A model generated the notes under the pieces. The model had not been told where the DNA came from and ran no database searches. It worked only from the letters and a program-made list of their open reading frames with translations. Below are positions 26,749 to 35,486 of a DNA stretch of 64,000 nt, piece by piece (position 1 is the stretch's first letter; the number at the start of each line of letters is the position of its first letter). The DNA is from Planctomyces sp. GTDB taxonomy: Bacteria; Planctomycetota; Planctomycetia; Planctomycetales; Planctomycetaceae. Made by a program: the position numbers and the translations under genes. The stretch lies in NCBI GenBank assembly GCA_005778225.1, contig SXPC01000280.1, forward strand, positions 1 through 64,000, in the 5' to 3' direction.

Positions 26749-28344
26749 ATGCGAATTCTGGCTGTTGTGATGGTATTAGTTGTGGGGCGGCTGGCGATTG
26801 GTGCGGAGACTAAGTCGCCAAATGTTATTTTCATTCTCGCGGATGATCTGGGGTATTCGGATCTGGGGTGTTATGGCGGGGAGATTGCGACGCCGGTGTT
26901 GGATGGGCTGGCCGCTAATGGGTTGCGTTATACGCAGTTTTATAACACGGCTCGTTGCTGGCCTTCACGGGCGGCTTTGATGACGGGGTATTATGCGCAG
27001 CAGGTGCATCGGGATGGGTTGCCGGGGTTTGGAGGCGGGAATGGAGGGAAGAATTCGCGTCCCGAGCGGGCGAGGTTGTTGCCGGAGTTTTTGAAGGGGA
27101 AGGACTATCGCTGTTATCACAGTGGGAAGTGGCATATCGACGGGAAGGTGCTGGAGGCGGGGTTTGATCGGTCGTTGGACATGCGCAATCAGGGGAACTT
27201 CTTCACGATGAAGGGGAACGCGATTGATGATGTGCCGGTGAAGGACGTGGATGAGTCGAAGCCGTATTACTCGACGATCGCGGTTGCGGATCATGCGATC
27301 GATTGTTTAACGGAGCATCAGGAAAAGTATGCCGACCAGCCATTTTTCAGTTACATCGCGTTCATTGCTCCTCACTTTCCGTTGCATGCGATGCCGGAGG
27401 ATATTGCGCGGTATGAGGGTGCGTATGCGACGGGGTGGGACCAGTTGAGAGAGTCGCGCTATGCGAAGCAAAAAGGGCTGGGGTTGATGACGACATCTCT
27501 GTCGAAGTTGGAGGTCGAGGTTGGGCCGCCGTATCACTTTGCGGATGCGTTTGAAAAGCTGGGGCCGGGAGAAGTGAATCGTCCGTTGCCGTGGGTCGAA
27601 CTGAATGAAGTCCAGCAGAGGTTCCAGGCGATGAAGATGGCGATTCATGCGGCGATGGTCGATCGAATGGATCGTGAGATCGGGCGGATCGTTGAGCAGT
27701 TGAAAACGACCGGGGAGTTGGAGAATACGTTGATCTTCTTTGCCTCGGACAATGGGGCGAGTGCGGAGATCATGGTTCGCGACGGGGGACATGATTCGAA
27801 GGCGGAGCCCGGGAGCCAGAAGAGTTACCTGTGCCTGGGCCCTGGATTTTCGAGTGCAGCGAATACGCCGTTTCGTCGGCATAAGACATGGGTGCATGAA
27901 GGAGGGATCAGCACGCCGCTGATTGTCCACTGGCCCAAAGGAATCAAGGCAAAGGGGGAGTTGCGTCATACGCCGTCGCATCTGATTGATATCGTGCCGA
28001 CGGTGTTAGAGGTGGCCGGGGTGACGAAGCCGACGATGTGGAAGGGGGAAGCAATTCCCGTTGCGCCGGGGAAGAGTCTGGTGGAGTCGTTCAAGGAAGA
28101 TGTCGTCATTGAGCGGGAGTCGTTGTGGTGGTTGCATGAGGGGAACCGGGCGGTCAGGCAGGGGGACTGGAAGCTGGTTGCTGCGAAGGGGGAGGAGTGG
28201 GAGCTGTATGATTTGTCGACGGATCGGGCGGAGACGAAGAATCTGGCGGGGGAGCAGCCGGAGAGGGTGAAGGAGCTGGAGGCGTTGTGGATGAAGCAGC
28301 GGGACGAGATTGTGGAGTCGGTGAAGAGGTCGAGGGGGGAGTAA
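26749..28344 (+). CDS. Sulfatase (arylsulfatase A-like), secreted
   Basis: A 531-residue sulfatase with a signal peptide (about 1-18) cut before ETKSPN. The ATG at 26749 has AGGAG about 10 nt upstream; a GTG at 26731 is possible. NVIFILADDLGYSDLGCYGG supplies the first metal-binding Asp pair. Cys70 in ARCWPSRAALMTG is the CxPSR site converted to formylglycine. FFASDNGAS supplies the second metal Asp-Asn. The C-terminus has the usual WKLVAAKGEEWELYDLSTDR. Such enzymes remove sulfate from sugars or polysaccharides and are numerous in planctomycetes. No maturase or second sulfatase is adjacent, so the substrate is not indicated by context. Confidence 0.93.
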   Translation: MRILAVVMVLVVGRLAIGAETKSPNVIFILADDLGYSDLGCYGGEIATPVLDGLAANGLRYTQFYNTARCWPSRAALMTGYYAQQVHRDGLPGFGGGNGGKNSRPERARLLPEFLKGKDYRCYHSGKWHIDGKVLEAGFDRSLDMRNQGNFFTMKGNAIDDVPVKDVDESKPYYSTIAVADHAIDCLTEHQEKYADQPFFSYIAFIAPHFPLHAMPEDIARYEGAYATGWDQLRESRYAKQKGLGLMTTSLSKLEVEVGPPYHFADAFEKLGPGEVNRPLPWVELNEVQQRFQAMKMAIHAAMVDRMDREIGRIVEQLKTTGELENTLIFFASDNGASAEIMVRDGGHDSKAEPGSQKSYLCLGPGFSSAANTPFRRHKTWVHEGGISTPLIVHWPKGIKAKGELRHTPSHLIDIVPTVLEVAGVTKPTMWKGEAIPVAPGKSLVESFKEDVVIERESLWWLHEGNRAVRQGDWKLVAAKGEEWELYDLSTDRAETKNLAGEQPERVKELEALWMKQRDEIVESVKRSRGE

Positions 28345-28412
28345 CGGTTGTTATCTCGCGAGTGATCGAGGATAAAAAGGATTCGTCGAGTCTGGCGTTT
28401 TGATGCGCGTTC

Positions 28413-28445
28413 GACTGGGGTCAGCTAACGATCCTGACCCCAGTC
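28413..28445. repeat. Palindromic element type E, perfect copy
   Basis: GACTGGGGTCAG and CTGACCCCAGTC form a perfect 12-bp stem with a 9-nt loop. A degenerate relative is at 18945-18974. There is no T-run, so it is not an obvious terminator. Confidence 0.75.
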
Positions 28446-28568
28446 ACCCGATTTTGAGGCCATCAGAGTTCAGATCACAGCTGTTGTCTCGCAATGCAAA
28501 GAAGCGGCTCACACGGAGGTTCGCCCTCCCGATAACAATCAACTTAATAGCAGAGAGAAGAAAGAATC

Positions 28569-28922
28569 ATGGACAAGCAATACCGTCTCACGCCAGACCA
28601 GATGAAGTCGTTGATTGAAAGTACGCAGGGGTGTTTGGCGACGGATCGGATTACCGTTGATGGGGAGCTCGTTGGCTATATGCAGCGGGAAGAGCCGCTG
28701 AGTGAAAATGACTCGGGGTGGCGGTTCTTCGCGGGGGATGAGTCGGATCTGTATTTGCAGCTGCCGCAGAACCATGGGTTTCATACGCTGAATGCGATTT
28801 GCAATTACGATCCTGCGATCATTCCCTTCCTGGAATATGAAACGCCGTGTGCGTTTCTCCGGGCGGAGGAAGGGGATGAGTTTGACGAGGTCATGTATGA
28901 TCCAAATGGCGATGACGAGTAA
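28569..28922 (+). CDS. DUF2185 (Imm33-like) protein
   Basis: A 117-residue acidic cytoplasmic protein. The family pattern is clear: GCLATDRITVDGELVGYMQR, then DSGWRFFAGDES, then HTLNAICNYDPAIIPFLEYE. GAGAGAAGAAAGAA precedes the ATG as a purine-rich ribosome site. The family is annotated as a possible immunity protein to polymorphic toxins (Imm33) from genomic context in other bacteria; many members have no toxin partner. None is visible here: the neighbours are a sulfatase and a small convergent lipoprotein. Confidence 0.85.
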   Translation: MDKQYRLTPDQMKSLIESTQGCLATDRITVDGELVGYMQREEPLSENDSGWRFFAGDESDLYLQLPQNHGFHTLNAICNYDPAIIPFLEYETPCAFLRAEEGDEFDEVMYDPNGDDE

Positions 28923-28937
28923 GCACGTTGCAATGTG

Positions 28938-29108
28938 TCAGGCGCCGGGTTGTCGAGCGCTGAGTTCTTCGACCTGATTTTTAAGTTGGTTGATTTCGCG
29001 TTGTTGCTGACGGTGCTGGACTCGTGCTCGTCGTCGGGCGCAGCCGAGTTCGGTGAAAGTGGTTGCGAGCAGGCAGGTGATGAGAAGCAGATTTGTGATG
29101 CGGCGCAT
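28938..29108 (-). CDS. Small coiled-coil lipoprotein
   Basis: 56 residues from ATG 29108. The N-terminus MRRITNLLLITCLLATTF is a signal sequence and TELGC a lipobox-like site. The mature part is an Arg-rich stretch followed by heptad-like QQQREINQLKNQVEELSAR, likely a coiled coil. No good ribosome site is visible. It converges on the DUF2185 gene with 15 bp between. The size and form recall short planctomycete lipoproteins, but no family is named. Confidence 0.5.
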   Translation of the reverse strand: MRRITNLLLITCLLATTFTELGCARRRARVQHRQQQREINQLKNQVEELSARQPGA

Positions 29109-29293
29109 AAAGGTGTCCGTGGGGGGGAGGGTCATCGAGCCTAGTCGATGTGCGTGGACGATATCTTGTTTGCGGATAGAAGGCGTCAGGGTTTTGACTG
29201 GTGGGGTGCGGTTTTGAAAAAGCTGCTCAGATGGGGGGCTGCATTTTATAATGGGTGAATGCGCTTCCTGTCGGGCGCGGCTCTGATGGGGCG

Positions 29294-29324
29294 TAAAAAA
29301 ACGCCTGTCTGGTTAGACAGGCGT
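29294..29324 (-). terminator. Rho-independent terminator of the small basic secreted protein gene
   Basis: ACGCCTGTCT and AGACAGGCGT pair perfectly (10 bp, 4-nt loop). On the minus strand they are followed by TTTTTT. It lies 29 bp past the stop at 29353. Confidence 0.93.
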
Positions 29325-29352
29325 CGCTTGATTTCTGGTTGTTAGAAATGGA

Positions 29353-29652
29353 TTACCAGCGTCGGTCCCAACGGTTGTCGAGGCGGTCGAAGCGTCGGTC
29401 CCAGTAACGGAATGTGCGGTTAATGCCGCGGTCGAGTTGGCGAAGATCTTGTCGAACGCCCCAGTACCCACGGACGGGCCCGCGATAGACAGGGCGACGG
29501 TATCGACCGCGATAAACGCGGGCTTCTTCTGTGTGGTTGATTCTTGCGGAGGCGGACGGATCAGCCACCGGCCTCACTGGTTCAGTCCCTGCAAAGAGGG
29601 TTGATGTTCCGATCAGGGCTGTTGCGATGGAGGTGAGGATCAGGTTGTTCAT
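29353..29652 (-). CDS. Small secreted Arg/Tyr/Trp-rich protein
   Basis: 99 residues. A signal peptide (about 1-21, ending TSTLFAG) is followed by a polar stretch and then a very basic and aromatic tail, with repeated R-Y-R-x-P-x-Y-R-G and repeats of W/R-D-R-R-F/W. AAAGGA lies about 7 nt upstream of the ATG, and a strong terminator follows, so it is a real single gene. No enzyme motif is present. The mature protein has an extreme positive charge and may bind envelope polymers or nucleic acid outside the cell; this is inference. Confidence 0.75.
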   Translation of the reverse strand: MNNLILTSIATALIGTSTLFAGTEPVRPVADPSASARINHTEEARVYRGRYRRPVYRGPVRGYWGVRQDLRQLDRGINRTFRYWDRRFDRLDNRWDRRW

Positions 29653-29808
29653 CTTCGTGTCCTTTCAAAACTAGACTGATGTAACGAAAGGACTACTTCG
29701 CAGCCGGCGTGCCAAAGCTGGGCAAATTGCGTATTCTCAGGGGTTAGCACGAAACCGTCGACATTTTTCGCTTGATGAGCGACCAATTTGCAGGGTCAAT
29801 CAACGAAG

Positions 29809-29844
29809 AAAACCCCGGCCGAACAGCGTTCGGCAGGGGTTTTG
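29809..29844 (-). terminator. Rho-independent terminator of the beta-barrel gene
   Basis: AAAACCCC-G-GCCGAAC pairs with GTTCGGC-A-GGGGTTTT (15 bp plus one mismatch, 3-nt loop). It reads on the minus strand with TTTTCTT at its end, 25 bp past the stop. Confidence 0.92.
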
Positions 29845-29868
29845 AAGTGTGCAGATGATCTGCGAATT

Positions 29869-31692
29869 TTAGTACGTGAATTCGAGTCCGGCTGTCAGAT
29901 ACTTCAATTCCCACATGCGTCGTTCGATGTCGATGCTGGGGTTGATTGGCCAGGTGGTGTAGTTGACCGACTGGTAAGGACTTGTCACGTTGCCGATGAC
30001 CATGTAACCGGCTGAGAGGACCAGATTGGCATCCTGCAACATGGTATCTTCGATGTAGGGCATCTCGCTGAAGATCTTCGCGTGCAGGTTGACGCTGGCA
30101 TCCATGAAAGGTGAGGCATGGGTGCTGTTGTCAGTGTCTTCGAATCCGGACTGAGAGTTGATATCGAGCAGGTCGCTGTCCGAGATCAATTGGCCCGAGG
30201 TCGAGATGAAGTGGTTGTAGAACCCGAAGCCATCGAGCTTCGTTTGTTCATAGGTGACTGCAACGCCCCCGGTGACCTTCAACATCAGGCCAAAGTTATC
30301 GCTGCCCAGATCGAGTTGGAGACCGAGTTCAGGGCCAGCCATGAAGGCATCGGTCTGAGCACTCATTGATGCCTGGTAAGCTGAAGTCGGAACGAAGATG
30401 TCGCCATCATCGGAAACAAAGGTTCCATCGGGATCAGTTGGGTCAGTGATGATTTCACCGTCTAAAGGCGTTCCGGGAGGAACTTCGTCGGGAGTTCCAT
30501 CGTCGATGACTCGATTTCGGAAGCGAACGATGAAGCTATACAAGTCCTGGAAGGCCGCCTGATCGGCGCCACTGCGGTTTTGGTAGGTGTACGAAGCACC
30601 GGAATCGAAACCGTTGAAATTGAATCCCTGTTTGAGGTTAATGTATCGAAGGCCCCAGACTGGCTTCAAGGAGTACCAGTCGCCCTTGTACCAGGGAGTA
30701 CTTGAAGCCAGGAATCCTGCTCCATAGACCTGTTGATAGGACTTGAAGTCAAAGTATTGGTCGAAAGGAATAATGAATGCCTGTCCGGTCCCATCATTGA
30801 CAGAGATACCTGGATTGAGTGCCGTCAAGGTGTATGGGAAGAGAAACTGTTCGATAACGTTGGCGTCATCGAAGGTTGAAAACGGTTCTGTTCCAGCGGT
30901 GAAGCTGCCGACGGTCTGGCTACCCCACCATCCGTTGAGCATGACGCCGGTGCCATCTTCGTTTTCCCAACCCCATTCGACTCGCAGTCCGGGAGCTCGC
31001 TCATTGCCGCCAACTAAGCTGCTGACGTTGCGAGGTCGGAAACCGAAATCGTTATCCAAGGCGACTGGCAGATCGCCATCGGAGACTTCAACTTCATCCT
31101 GAATACGAGGCATTGAGTTATAGTCAGGCCCGACTCCACCCTTGCCGCCATCGTACCCGAAGAGGGTATCGGGCATGTTGTCGTGGATGAAGTACATGTA
31201 CTCCGCCTTGCCTTTGTAGGTTCGGCTGGCGTTCAATTTCTCGTTGAACCACAGACCTTTTTTATAGCTGGTCTGTTGTTGAGCGTACTGGTACTGCTCG
31301 ACGCCTGGGTACGGGTGGAAGTTACCACCGGCGGCGACGGGAGGTGTCAGGACGTCAGGATTCTGGCTGTAGTGAGGCCCCATGCCGGGTCCCATGCCTG
31401 GAGGCATACCTGGTCCGGGAGCCATGAGTTCTGGTGGTGGCTGAACCGTGGGCTGGAAGGACGCCTGTTGAATCGCCTGTGAGGCATGGCTGTGACCGAT
31501 CCACGACTCCCCGCTGGAGAAGCTGGCAGGAGACGCGACGTAGCCTGGGTAGCTCGGTTGGGCGTAGTAGCTCGCGTCAGGTGGAGAGGGCTGTTGTGCA
31601 AACGCATTGGAACCGGTCGCACACAAGAACATCGCGCCCATGACGGATGCAAGTGTTTGGCGTTTCCGCGTTTGGGTTTTTCCGTGACGCAT
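29869..31692 (-). CDS. Large outer-membrane beta-barrel protein
   Basis: A 607-residue protein with a signal peptide (about 1-32, ending NAFAQ). A Pro/Gln/Tyr/Met-rich low-complexity segment (to about residue 140) includes a GPGMPPGMGPGMGP stretch. The rest alternates polar and hydrophobic residues with aromatic girdles and ends in LTAGLEFTY, a terminal aromatic residue as in barrel proteins recognised by the BAM machinery. Repeated strand pairs such as RAPGLRVEWGWENEDGTGVM and YSLKPVWGLRYINLKQGFNF support a barrel. It resembles the large planctomycete barrel proteins annotated as BBP7-type, but I cannot confirm that family. Its acidic loop (DPTDPDGTFVSDDGD) may bind calcium. Confidence 0.8.
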   Translation of the reverse strand: MRHGKTQTRKRQTLASVMGAMFLCATGSNAFAQQPSPPDASYYAQPSYPGYVASPASFSSGESWIGHSHASQAIQQASFQPTVQPPPELMAPGPGMPPGMGPGMGPHYSQNPDVLTPPVAAGGNFHPYPGVEQYQYAQQQTSYKKGLWFNEKLNASRTYKGKAEYMYFIHDNMPDTLFGYDGGKGGVGPDYNSMPRIQDEVEVSDGDLPVALDNDFGFRPRNVSSLVGGNERAPGLRVEWGWENEDGTGVMLNGWWGSQTVGSFTAGTEPFSTFDDANVIEQFLFPYTLTALNPGISVNDGTGQAFIIPFDQYFDFKSYQQVYGAGFLASSTPWYKGDWYSLKPVWGLRYINLKQGFNFNGFDSGASYTYQNRSGADQAAFQDLYSFIVRFRNRVIDDGTPDEVPPGTPLDGEIITDPTDPDGTFVSDDGDIFVPTSAYQASMSAQTDAFMAGPELGLQLDLGSDNFGLMLKVTGGVAVTYEQTKLDGFGFYNHFISTSGQLISDSDLLDINSQSGFEDTDNSTHASPFMDASVNLHAKIFSEMPYIEDTMLQDANLVLSAGYMVIGNVTSPYQSVNYTTWPINPSIDIERRMWELKYLTAGLEFTY

Positions 31693-32080
31693 GGTTGACT
31701 CTCATTGTCTTCGAGTGAGAACGCGACCGTTTTGGTGCGTGGAAGAGATGATCTGTCCCGTGTTATCGGACCTCCAGAGTGTTAAGCTGTAGCGATTATT
31801 CCGCATTTGACGGATTTTCCGACTGAATCGGTTGTGACGGTTATTCCTGCCTGGGGCAGTTTGTTTTCACGGCATTATAAGGAGGGGATTGGGGACGGGG
31901 CGTGTAAAACTTGCAGGGGGGAAACCGGTCTGAAAACTCGTGTCGACGTGGTTGATCCGGTCGTTTATGATTGACGTCGTATTATCAGACATTGTCTTAT
32001 TACCAGACAGTTGCCTTGATCGCCGCCGGGCCAGGAAGTAGCCAGACGGGCGGCGATGAAGTGTACGCAAGGATGCCACT
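31693..32080. other. Divergent intergenic region, 388 bp
   Basis: Holds the upstream regions of the beta-barrel gene and gmhA. A short TGTCT/AGACA hairpin lies near 31993-32011. No confident promoter or RNA gene. Confidence 0.4.
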
Positions 32081-32728
32081 ATGCTCGGGACAACGCTTTC
32101 GGCTGGCGACTATCTCCGCCGATTCGGCAGCGAATTGGATCGCGTCAGTAAAGATCAGATTCTGCTGTTGAGCGAACATCTGTATCAGGCGTACGAAAAC
32201 GGCAAGTTCGTTTTCGTGTGCGGCAATGGCGGGAGCGGGTCGAATTCGTCGCATATCTGTGAGGACTTCGGAAAGAGCACGCTCGATCCCAAGGACTTCA
32301 ACAATGACAGCCGCAAGCGTCTGAAGATTCTCAGCCTGACGGACAACACTCCGTACATTCTGGCATGGGGAAACGACGAAGGCTTCGATCGTATCTTCGT
32401 CGAGCAATTGAAGAACTTTGCTTCTCCGGGAGATCTGTTGATCTCGATCAGCGGTTCGGGCAATTCTGCGAACGTGCTCAAAGCCAACAGCTGGGCTCGC
32501 GAACACGGTCTGACGACCTGGGGTATTACGGGCTATACCGGCGGGAAGCTGATGCACGAAGCCGAGCATAACCTGCACGTCCCGCTGGACGACATGGGGA
32601 TGGTGGAATGTATTCACCTGCTTGTGTTCCACTGGATTCTGAATGACATGTTCGCCCGTATCAATCAGGTTGGGCGCTGGTCAGAAGAGACCGAAGCCAA
32701 GACGTTGCCGATACGTCGGGCTGCTTAG
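32081..32728 (+). CDS. gmhA: SIS-domain sugar isomerase, GmhA-like
   Basis: A 215-residue single SIS-domain protein. [20 protein letters not shown] and [16 protein letters not shown] are the two phosphosugar-binding loops, and [12 protein letters not shown] carries the conserved late His of phosphoheptose isomerases. These convert sedoheptulose-7-phosphate to heptose-7-phosphate for LPS heptose synthesis. At 215 residues it is slightly longer than E. coli GmhA. No other heptose gene is nearby, so another phosphosugar substrate is possible. A terminator follows 24 bp after the stop, indicating a single-gene unit. Confidence 0.8.
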   Translation: MLGTTLSAGDYLRRFGSELDRVSKDQILLLSEHLYQAYENGKFVFVCGNGGSGSNSSHICEDFGKSTLDPKDFNNDSRKRLKILSLTDNTPYILAWGNDEGFDRIFVEQLKNFASPGDLLISISGSGNSANVLKANSWAREHGLTTWGITGYTGGKLMHEAEHNLHVPLDDMGMVECIHLLVFHWILNDMFARINQVGRWSEETEAKTLPIRRAA

Positions 32729-32751
32729 ACTGCTGATGGCAACAAAATAGG

Positions 32752-32791
32752 AAAAGCCGCGTTTCACTTAAGAGTGATGCGTGGCTTTTTT
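32752..32791 (+). terminator. Rho-independent terminator of gmhA
   Basis: AAAAGCC and GGCTTTTTT pair around an inner CACTT/AGAGTG stem, with a T-run at the end. Confidence 0.8.
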
Positions 32792-32848
32792 CGTGTTCGT
32801 TTGGGTGTTGAAGGTGAGTTGGGTTGACTTGGTTATGGAAGCGAATTG

Positions 32849-32874
32849 ATGGTCCGCACAGCGGACCCTACGGG
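32849..32874 (-). repeat. Interspersed palindrome type A, copy 5
   Basis: ATGGTCCGCACAGCGGACCC followed by TACGGG, between convergent gmhA and the ABC permease. Confidence 0.85.
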
Positions 32875-32922
32875 GAGTTGTGCGTATGGCACGGCTGGGG
32901 CAGTGGGGGAATGGACGTTTAA

Positions 32923-32961
32923 TGCGCGATCGCACGGCTGGCACAGCCGTGGCACACGGGG
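32923..32961. repeat. Palindromic element type C, copy 2
   Basis: CACGGCT-GGCAC-AGCCGTG is a 7-bp hairpin with flanks ATGCGCGATCG and GCACACGGGG shared with the right arm at 16671-16711. Confidence 0.7.
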
Positions 32962-33004
32962 AAAGTTTGATCGCCTGGGAGCAGGGGCATGGACTATACG
33001 AGAC

Positions 33005-33844
33005 TTATGCGGCGCGGGAGTTTCGGATGGCCTGACGGTTGGCGAGTTGGACGGAGATGGCCAGGCAGATGGTGGCGAAGACGATGGTTGCTGTCACGCA
33101 GAGGGGCATACTGGGGAGACCGGGGGCAGAACCGGACGGGAGGCCGGGGAGCATGAGGCGTTGCAGGCCGGCGACGCCGTAGGTCATGGGATTGGCGAGC
33201 ATGACCCATTTGAGCCAGCCGGCGCCTTCAGTCGGGAAAAAGGCGCCGGAAAGGAGCCACATCGGCATCAGGACGATGCTCATGACTGCGTGGAAGCCTT
33301 GAGTCGAATCCATCGGCCACGCCAGCAGGAAGCCGAGGGAGGTGAGGGCGAGGCCGAAGACGAAGATGAACGCGATCAATCCGATCACGGTGAGCGGGTC
33401 CATGGCTGGCAAGACTTGAGGGGCCATGCCGACGAGCCATAGCAGAGGCACGATGGCAACGAACAACGCGACCTGGATCATGGCGAGCATCGTGCCGCCG
33501 AGGACTTTTCCCAGGACGATCGAGGTCCGGGAGACGGGGGAGACGAGGACACCCTGAAGAAAGCCTTCTTTGCGATCCTCGATGATGGAGATCGTGGCAA
33601 AGATGGCTGTGAAGAGAAGAATGAGGGCGATCACGCCGGGGAAGAAATACTGTTGGTAGGTCAGGGTTTCCGGGGCCCAGGAGGGGACATCGAAGGACCC
33701 GCGCAGACCTGTGCCAAAGAGAATCCAGAAGACGATGGGCTGTCCAAGGGCGCCGATGAGGCGGGAACGCTGTCGGAAAAAGCGGGTCAGTTCACGGATG
33801 GCGAGCGTATAGACGGCGCTGCCTTGAATCGTCATGGCGTTCAT
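33005..33844 (-). CDS. ABC-2 type transporter permease
   Basis: 279 residues from ATG 33844 (MNAMTIQGSA). Six membrane helices fit the ABC-2 permease family: an N-terminal amphipathic start (IRELTRFFRQRSRLIGALGQ), then a first helix ending in GTGLRGSF, then FFPGVIALILLFTAIFATIS. The conserved IIEDRKEGFLQGVLVSPVSR intracellular loop contacts the ATPase. LMPMWLLSGAFFPTEGAG is typical of helix 5. Members export drugs, polysaccharides or lipids. No ATPase gene is adjacent on either side, so the partner must be encoded elsewhere. Confidence 0.88.
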   Translation of the reverse strand: MNAMTIQGSAVYTLAIRELTRFFRQRSRLIGALGQPIVFWILFGTGLRGSFDVPSWAPETLTYQQYFFPGVIALILLFTAIFATISIIEDRKEGFLQGVLVSPVSRTSIVLGKVLGGTMLAMIQVALFVAIVPLLWLVGMAPQVLPAMDPLTVIGLIAFIFVFGLALTSLGFLLAWPMDSTQGFHAVMSIVLMPMWLLSGAFFPTEGAGWLKWVMLANPMTYGVAGLQRLMLPGLPSGSAPGLPSMPLCVTATIVFATICLAISVQLANRQAIRNSRAA

Positions 33845-33936
33845 GTCTGTCGTTACCCGGTTGGAAATCATTAGACTGAGAGACTATCCACGATACCGAA
33901 TCTGCTTCGTCCACGCATCCAACTGGCTCTCAACTC

Positions 33937-35346
33937 ATGTCGACTCCGAAATCTCCGCAGGCTGCCAGCCGTTTATTTCCAAGGCTGGGATTCGCGTTGC
34001 TGATCATGATTGCGATCATCGGGTATCTCGGGTATGCGATGAAGACGGATAGGAATCGCGGTGATCAGGCGGGCAGCGACGAGAAGTCCTCCGAGCGGCC
34101 TGGACCCGAGCCATTGCCGGTTGTGAACGCGATCGCGTATTCCCCTGAGCGAGCCCCGCGGCTGTCGAGTCGCATGAGGGATTGGAAGGGGTTGATTCGG
34201 GTTGATGTCACGCCGGCGAAGTTGGAGTCGTCATTGAGCATCGAGAAGGGCTGCGTTGTTTCCCGGTTCACGAGTACGGGAGACCGGGTGGAGACGATCC
34301 GTGATCGCTCGATGAGCAATGCGAGCCCCAAAATCGAGAATGGTGGCTTGTTCCTGGATGCGACCGATGTTCGGTATGGGGGCGATGTCGCGAGCAAGTC
34401 GACCTTGGATACTCCCCTTGGTCGCGCGGAGTCGCTGCTGGAGATCACGCCGCGGGAAGACGGAACGATCTGGGTTGGTGAGCATTGCTATCGTGGCAGT
34501 TTGCGTCTCCTGCTGGTGGATGGGAAGATCCGGATGGTCAATGTCGTCGGTCTGGAGGATTACATTGCCAGTGTCGTCGATAGCGAGATGCCAGCGACGT
34601 TTTCTCAACGGGGACGTCAGGCGCAGGCGATCGTGGCTCGAAGTTATGCCCTGTATCATCTTCTGACGGCTCCCCGAGAGGCGGTCAGCGATGTCAACGA
34701 TACGACGCGCCATCAGCGGTATCTGGGTTATCAGTATCGTGGCAAGGACGGTCGCAAGTTTGCAGGGGAAACCAAATCCGGGCGTGCGATTGCAGATAGT
34801 ACCCAAGGGATCATCTGCGTCCACCGGGGAGATGTGTTGCTGACTTACTTTTCAGCCTGTTGTGGTGGAACGAATAACCGACTGCCCGAGATGTATCGTG
34901 ACTTTTCCTCGGCTTATCACCGCCAGAAGGATCCGTTTTGTCGAGATGCTCCCGTGTATCACTGGGTTGAGACTGTCAGCCAGGAGCGGTTTCTGGAGGA
35001 ACTGCGTCGTGCTGAGCCGAAGCGAAACTGGGGAGCGGTCTTCCAAGGCATTCAGCGGAGCGGGTCTGGAGAGTCGGGCTCATTCGAGGTTGAACTGACT
35101 CCGGGGCGACGGCAATCCATCAGCGCGGAACGTCTGCAGCGACTCTTCTCGTTGCGCAGTTCTTTTCTGGATGTCGAAGCCAGGGATGGAGCGATTATCT
35201 TCAAAGGAGAGGGACACGGGCACAGCGTCGGGTTGTGTCAGTGGGGAGCCAATCTGGCGGGGCAGCAGGGGAAGTCGGCAGAGGAGATTCTGGATTTTTA
35301 TTATGACGACATTGAGCTAATGCGATTGCCGGAGCAGGGTGAGTGA
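33937..35346 (+). CDS. SpoIID/LytB-domain protein
   Basis: 469 residues with one N-terminal membrane anchor (about 15-35, FALLIMIAIIGYLGYAM). The SpoIID core starts at VVGLEDYIASVVDSEMPATF, continues with QAQAIVARSYALYHL and YFSACCGGTNN, and ends with GHGHSVGLCQWGANLAG. In sporulating Firmicutes, SpoIID is a peptidoglycan lytic transglycosylase. In non-sporulating bacteria the family acts on envelope glycan in ways not well defined. The catalytic Glu is probably the one in DSEMPA. Anchoring and domain suggest an extracytoplasmic glycan-modifying role. Confidence 0.88.
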   Translation: MSTPKSPQAASRLFPRLGFALLIMIAIIGYLGYAMKTDRNRGDQAGSDEKSSERPGPEPLPVVNAIAYSPERAPRLSSRMRDWKGLIRVDVTPAKLESSLSIEKGCVVSRFTSTGDRVETIRDRSMSNASPKIENGGLFLDATDVRYGGDVASKSTLDTPLGRAESLLEITPREDGTIWVGEHCYRGSLRLLLVDGKIRMVNVVGLEDYIASVVDSEMPATFSQRGRQAQAIVARSYALYHLLTAPREAVSDVNDTTRHQRYLGYQYRGKDGRKFAGETKSGRAIADSTQGIICVHRGDVLLTYFSACCGGTNNRLPEMYRDFSSAYHRQKDPFCRDAPVYHWVETVSQERFLEELRRAEPKRNWGAVFQGIQRSGSGESGSFEVELTPGRRQSISAERLQRLFSLRSSFLDVEARDGAIIFKGEGHGHSVGLCQWGANLAGQQGKSAEEILDFYYDDIELMRLPEQGE

Positions 35347-35401
35347 GAGAGTTTTAAGTCCCATGCGCGCTGGTCGTGTTTCTAGCGGCTTTGCCGTCCG
35401 T

Positions 35402-35473
35402 GTTGGGACAACCCGGACTACCCCGATCGTTTAAGAAATTGGGTTGGGATATCCCGGACGAACCCGTTTTTTA
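35402..35473 (+). repeat. Tandem imperfect repeat ending in a terminator-like hairpin
   Basis: Two 24-nt units of pattern GTTGGGA-A-CCCGGAC-A-CCC at 35402-35425 and 35444-35467. The second folds as GGGTT/AACCC with inner GGGATATCCC and is followed by TTTTTT, so it may end the SpoIID transcript. Confidence 0.6.
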
Positions 35474-35486
35474 GACGAGATGCGGG

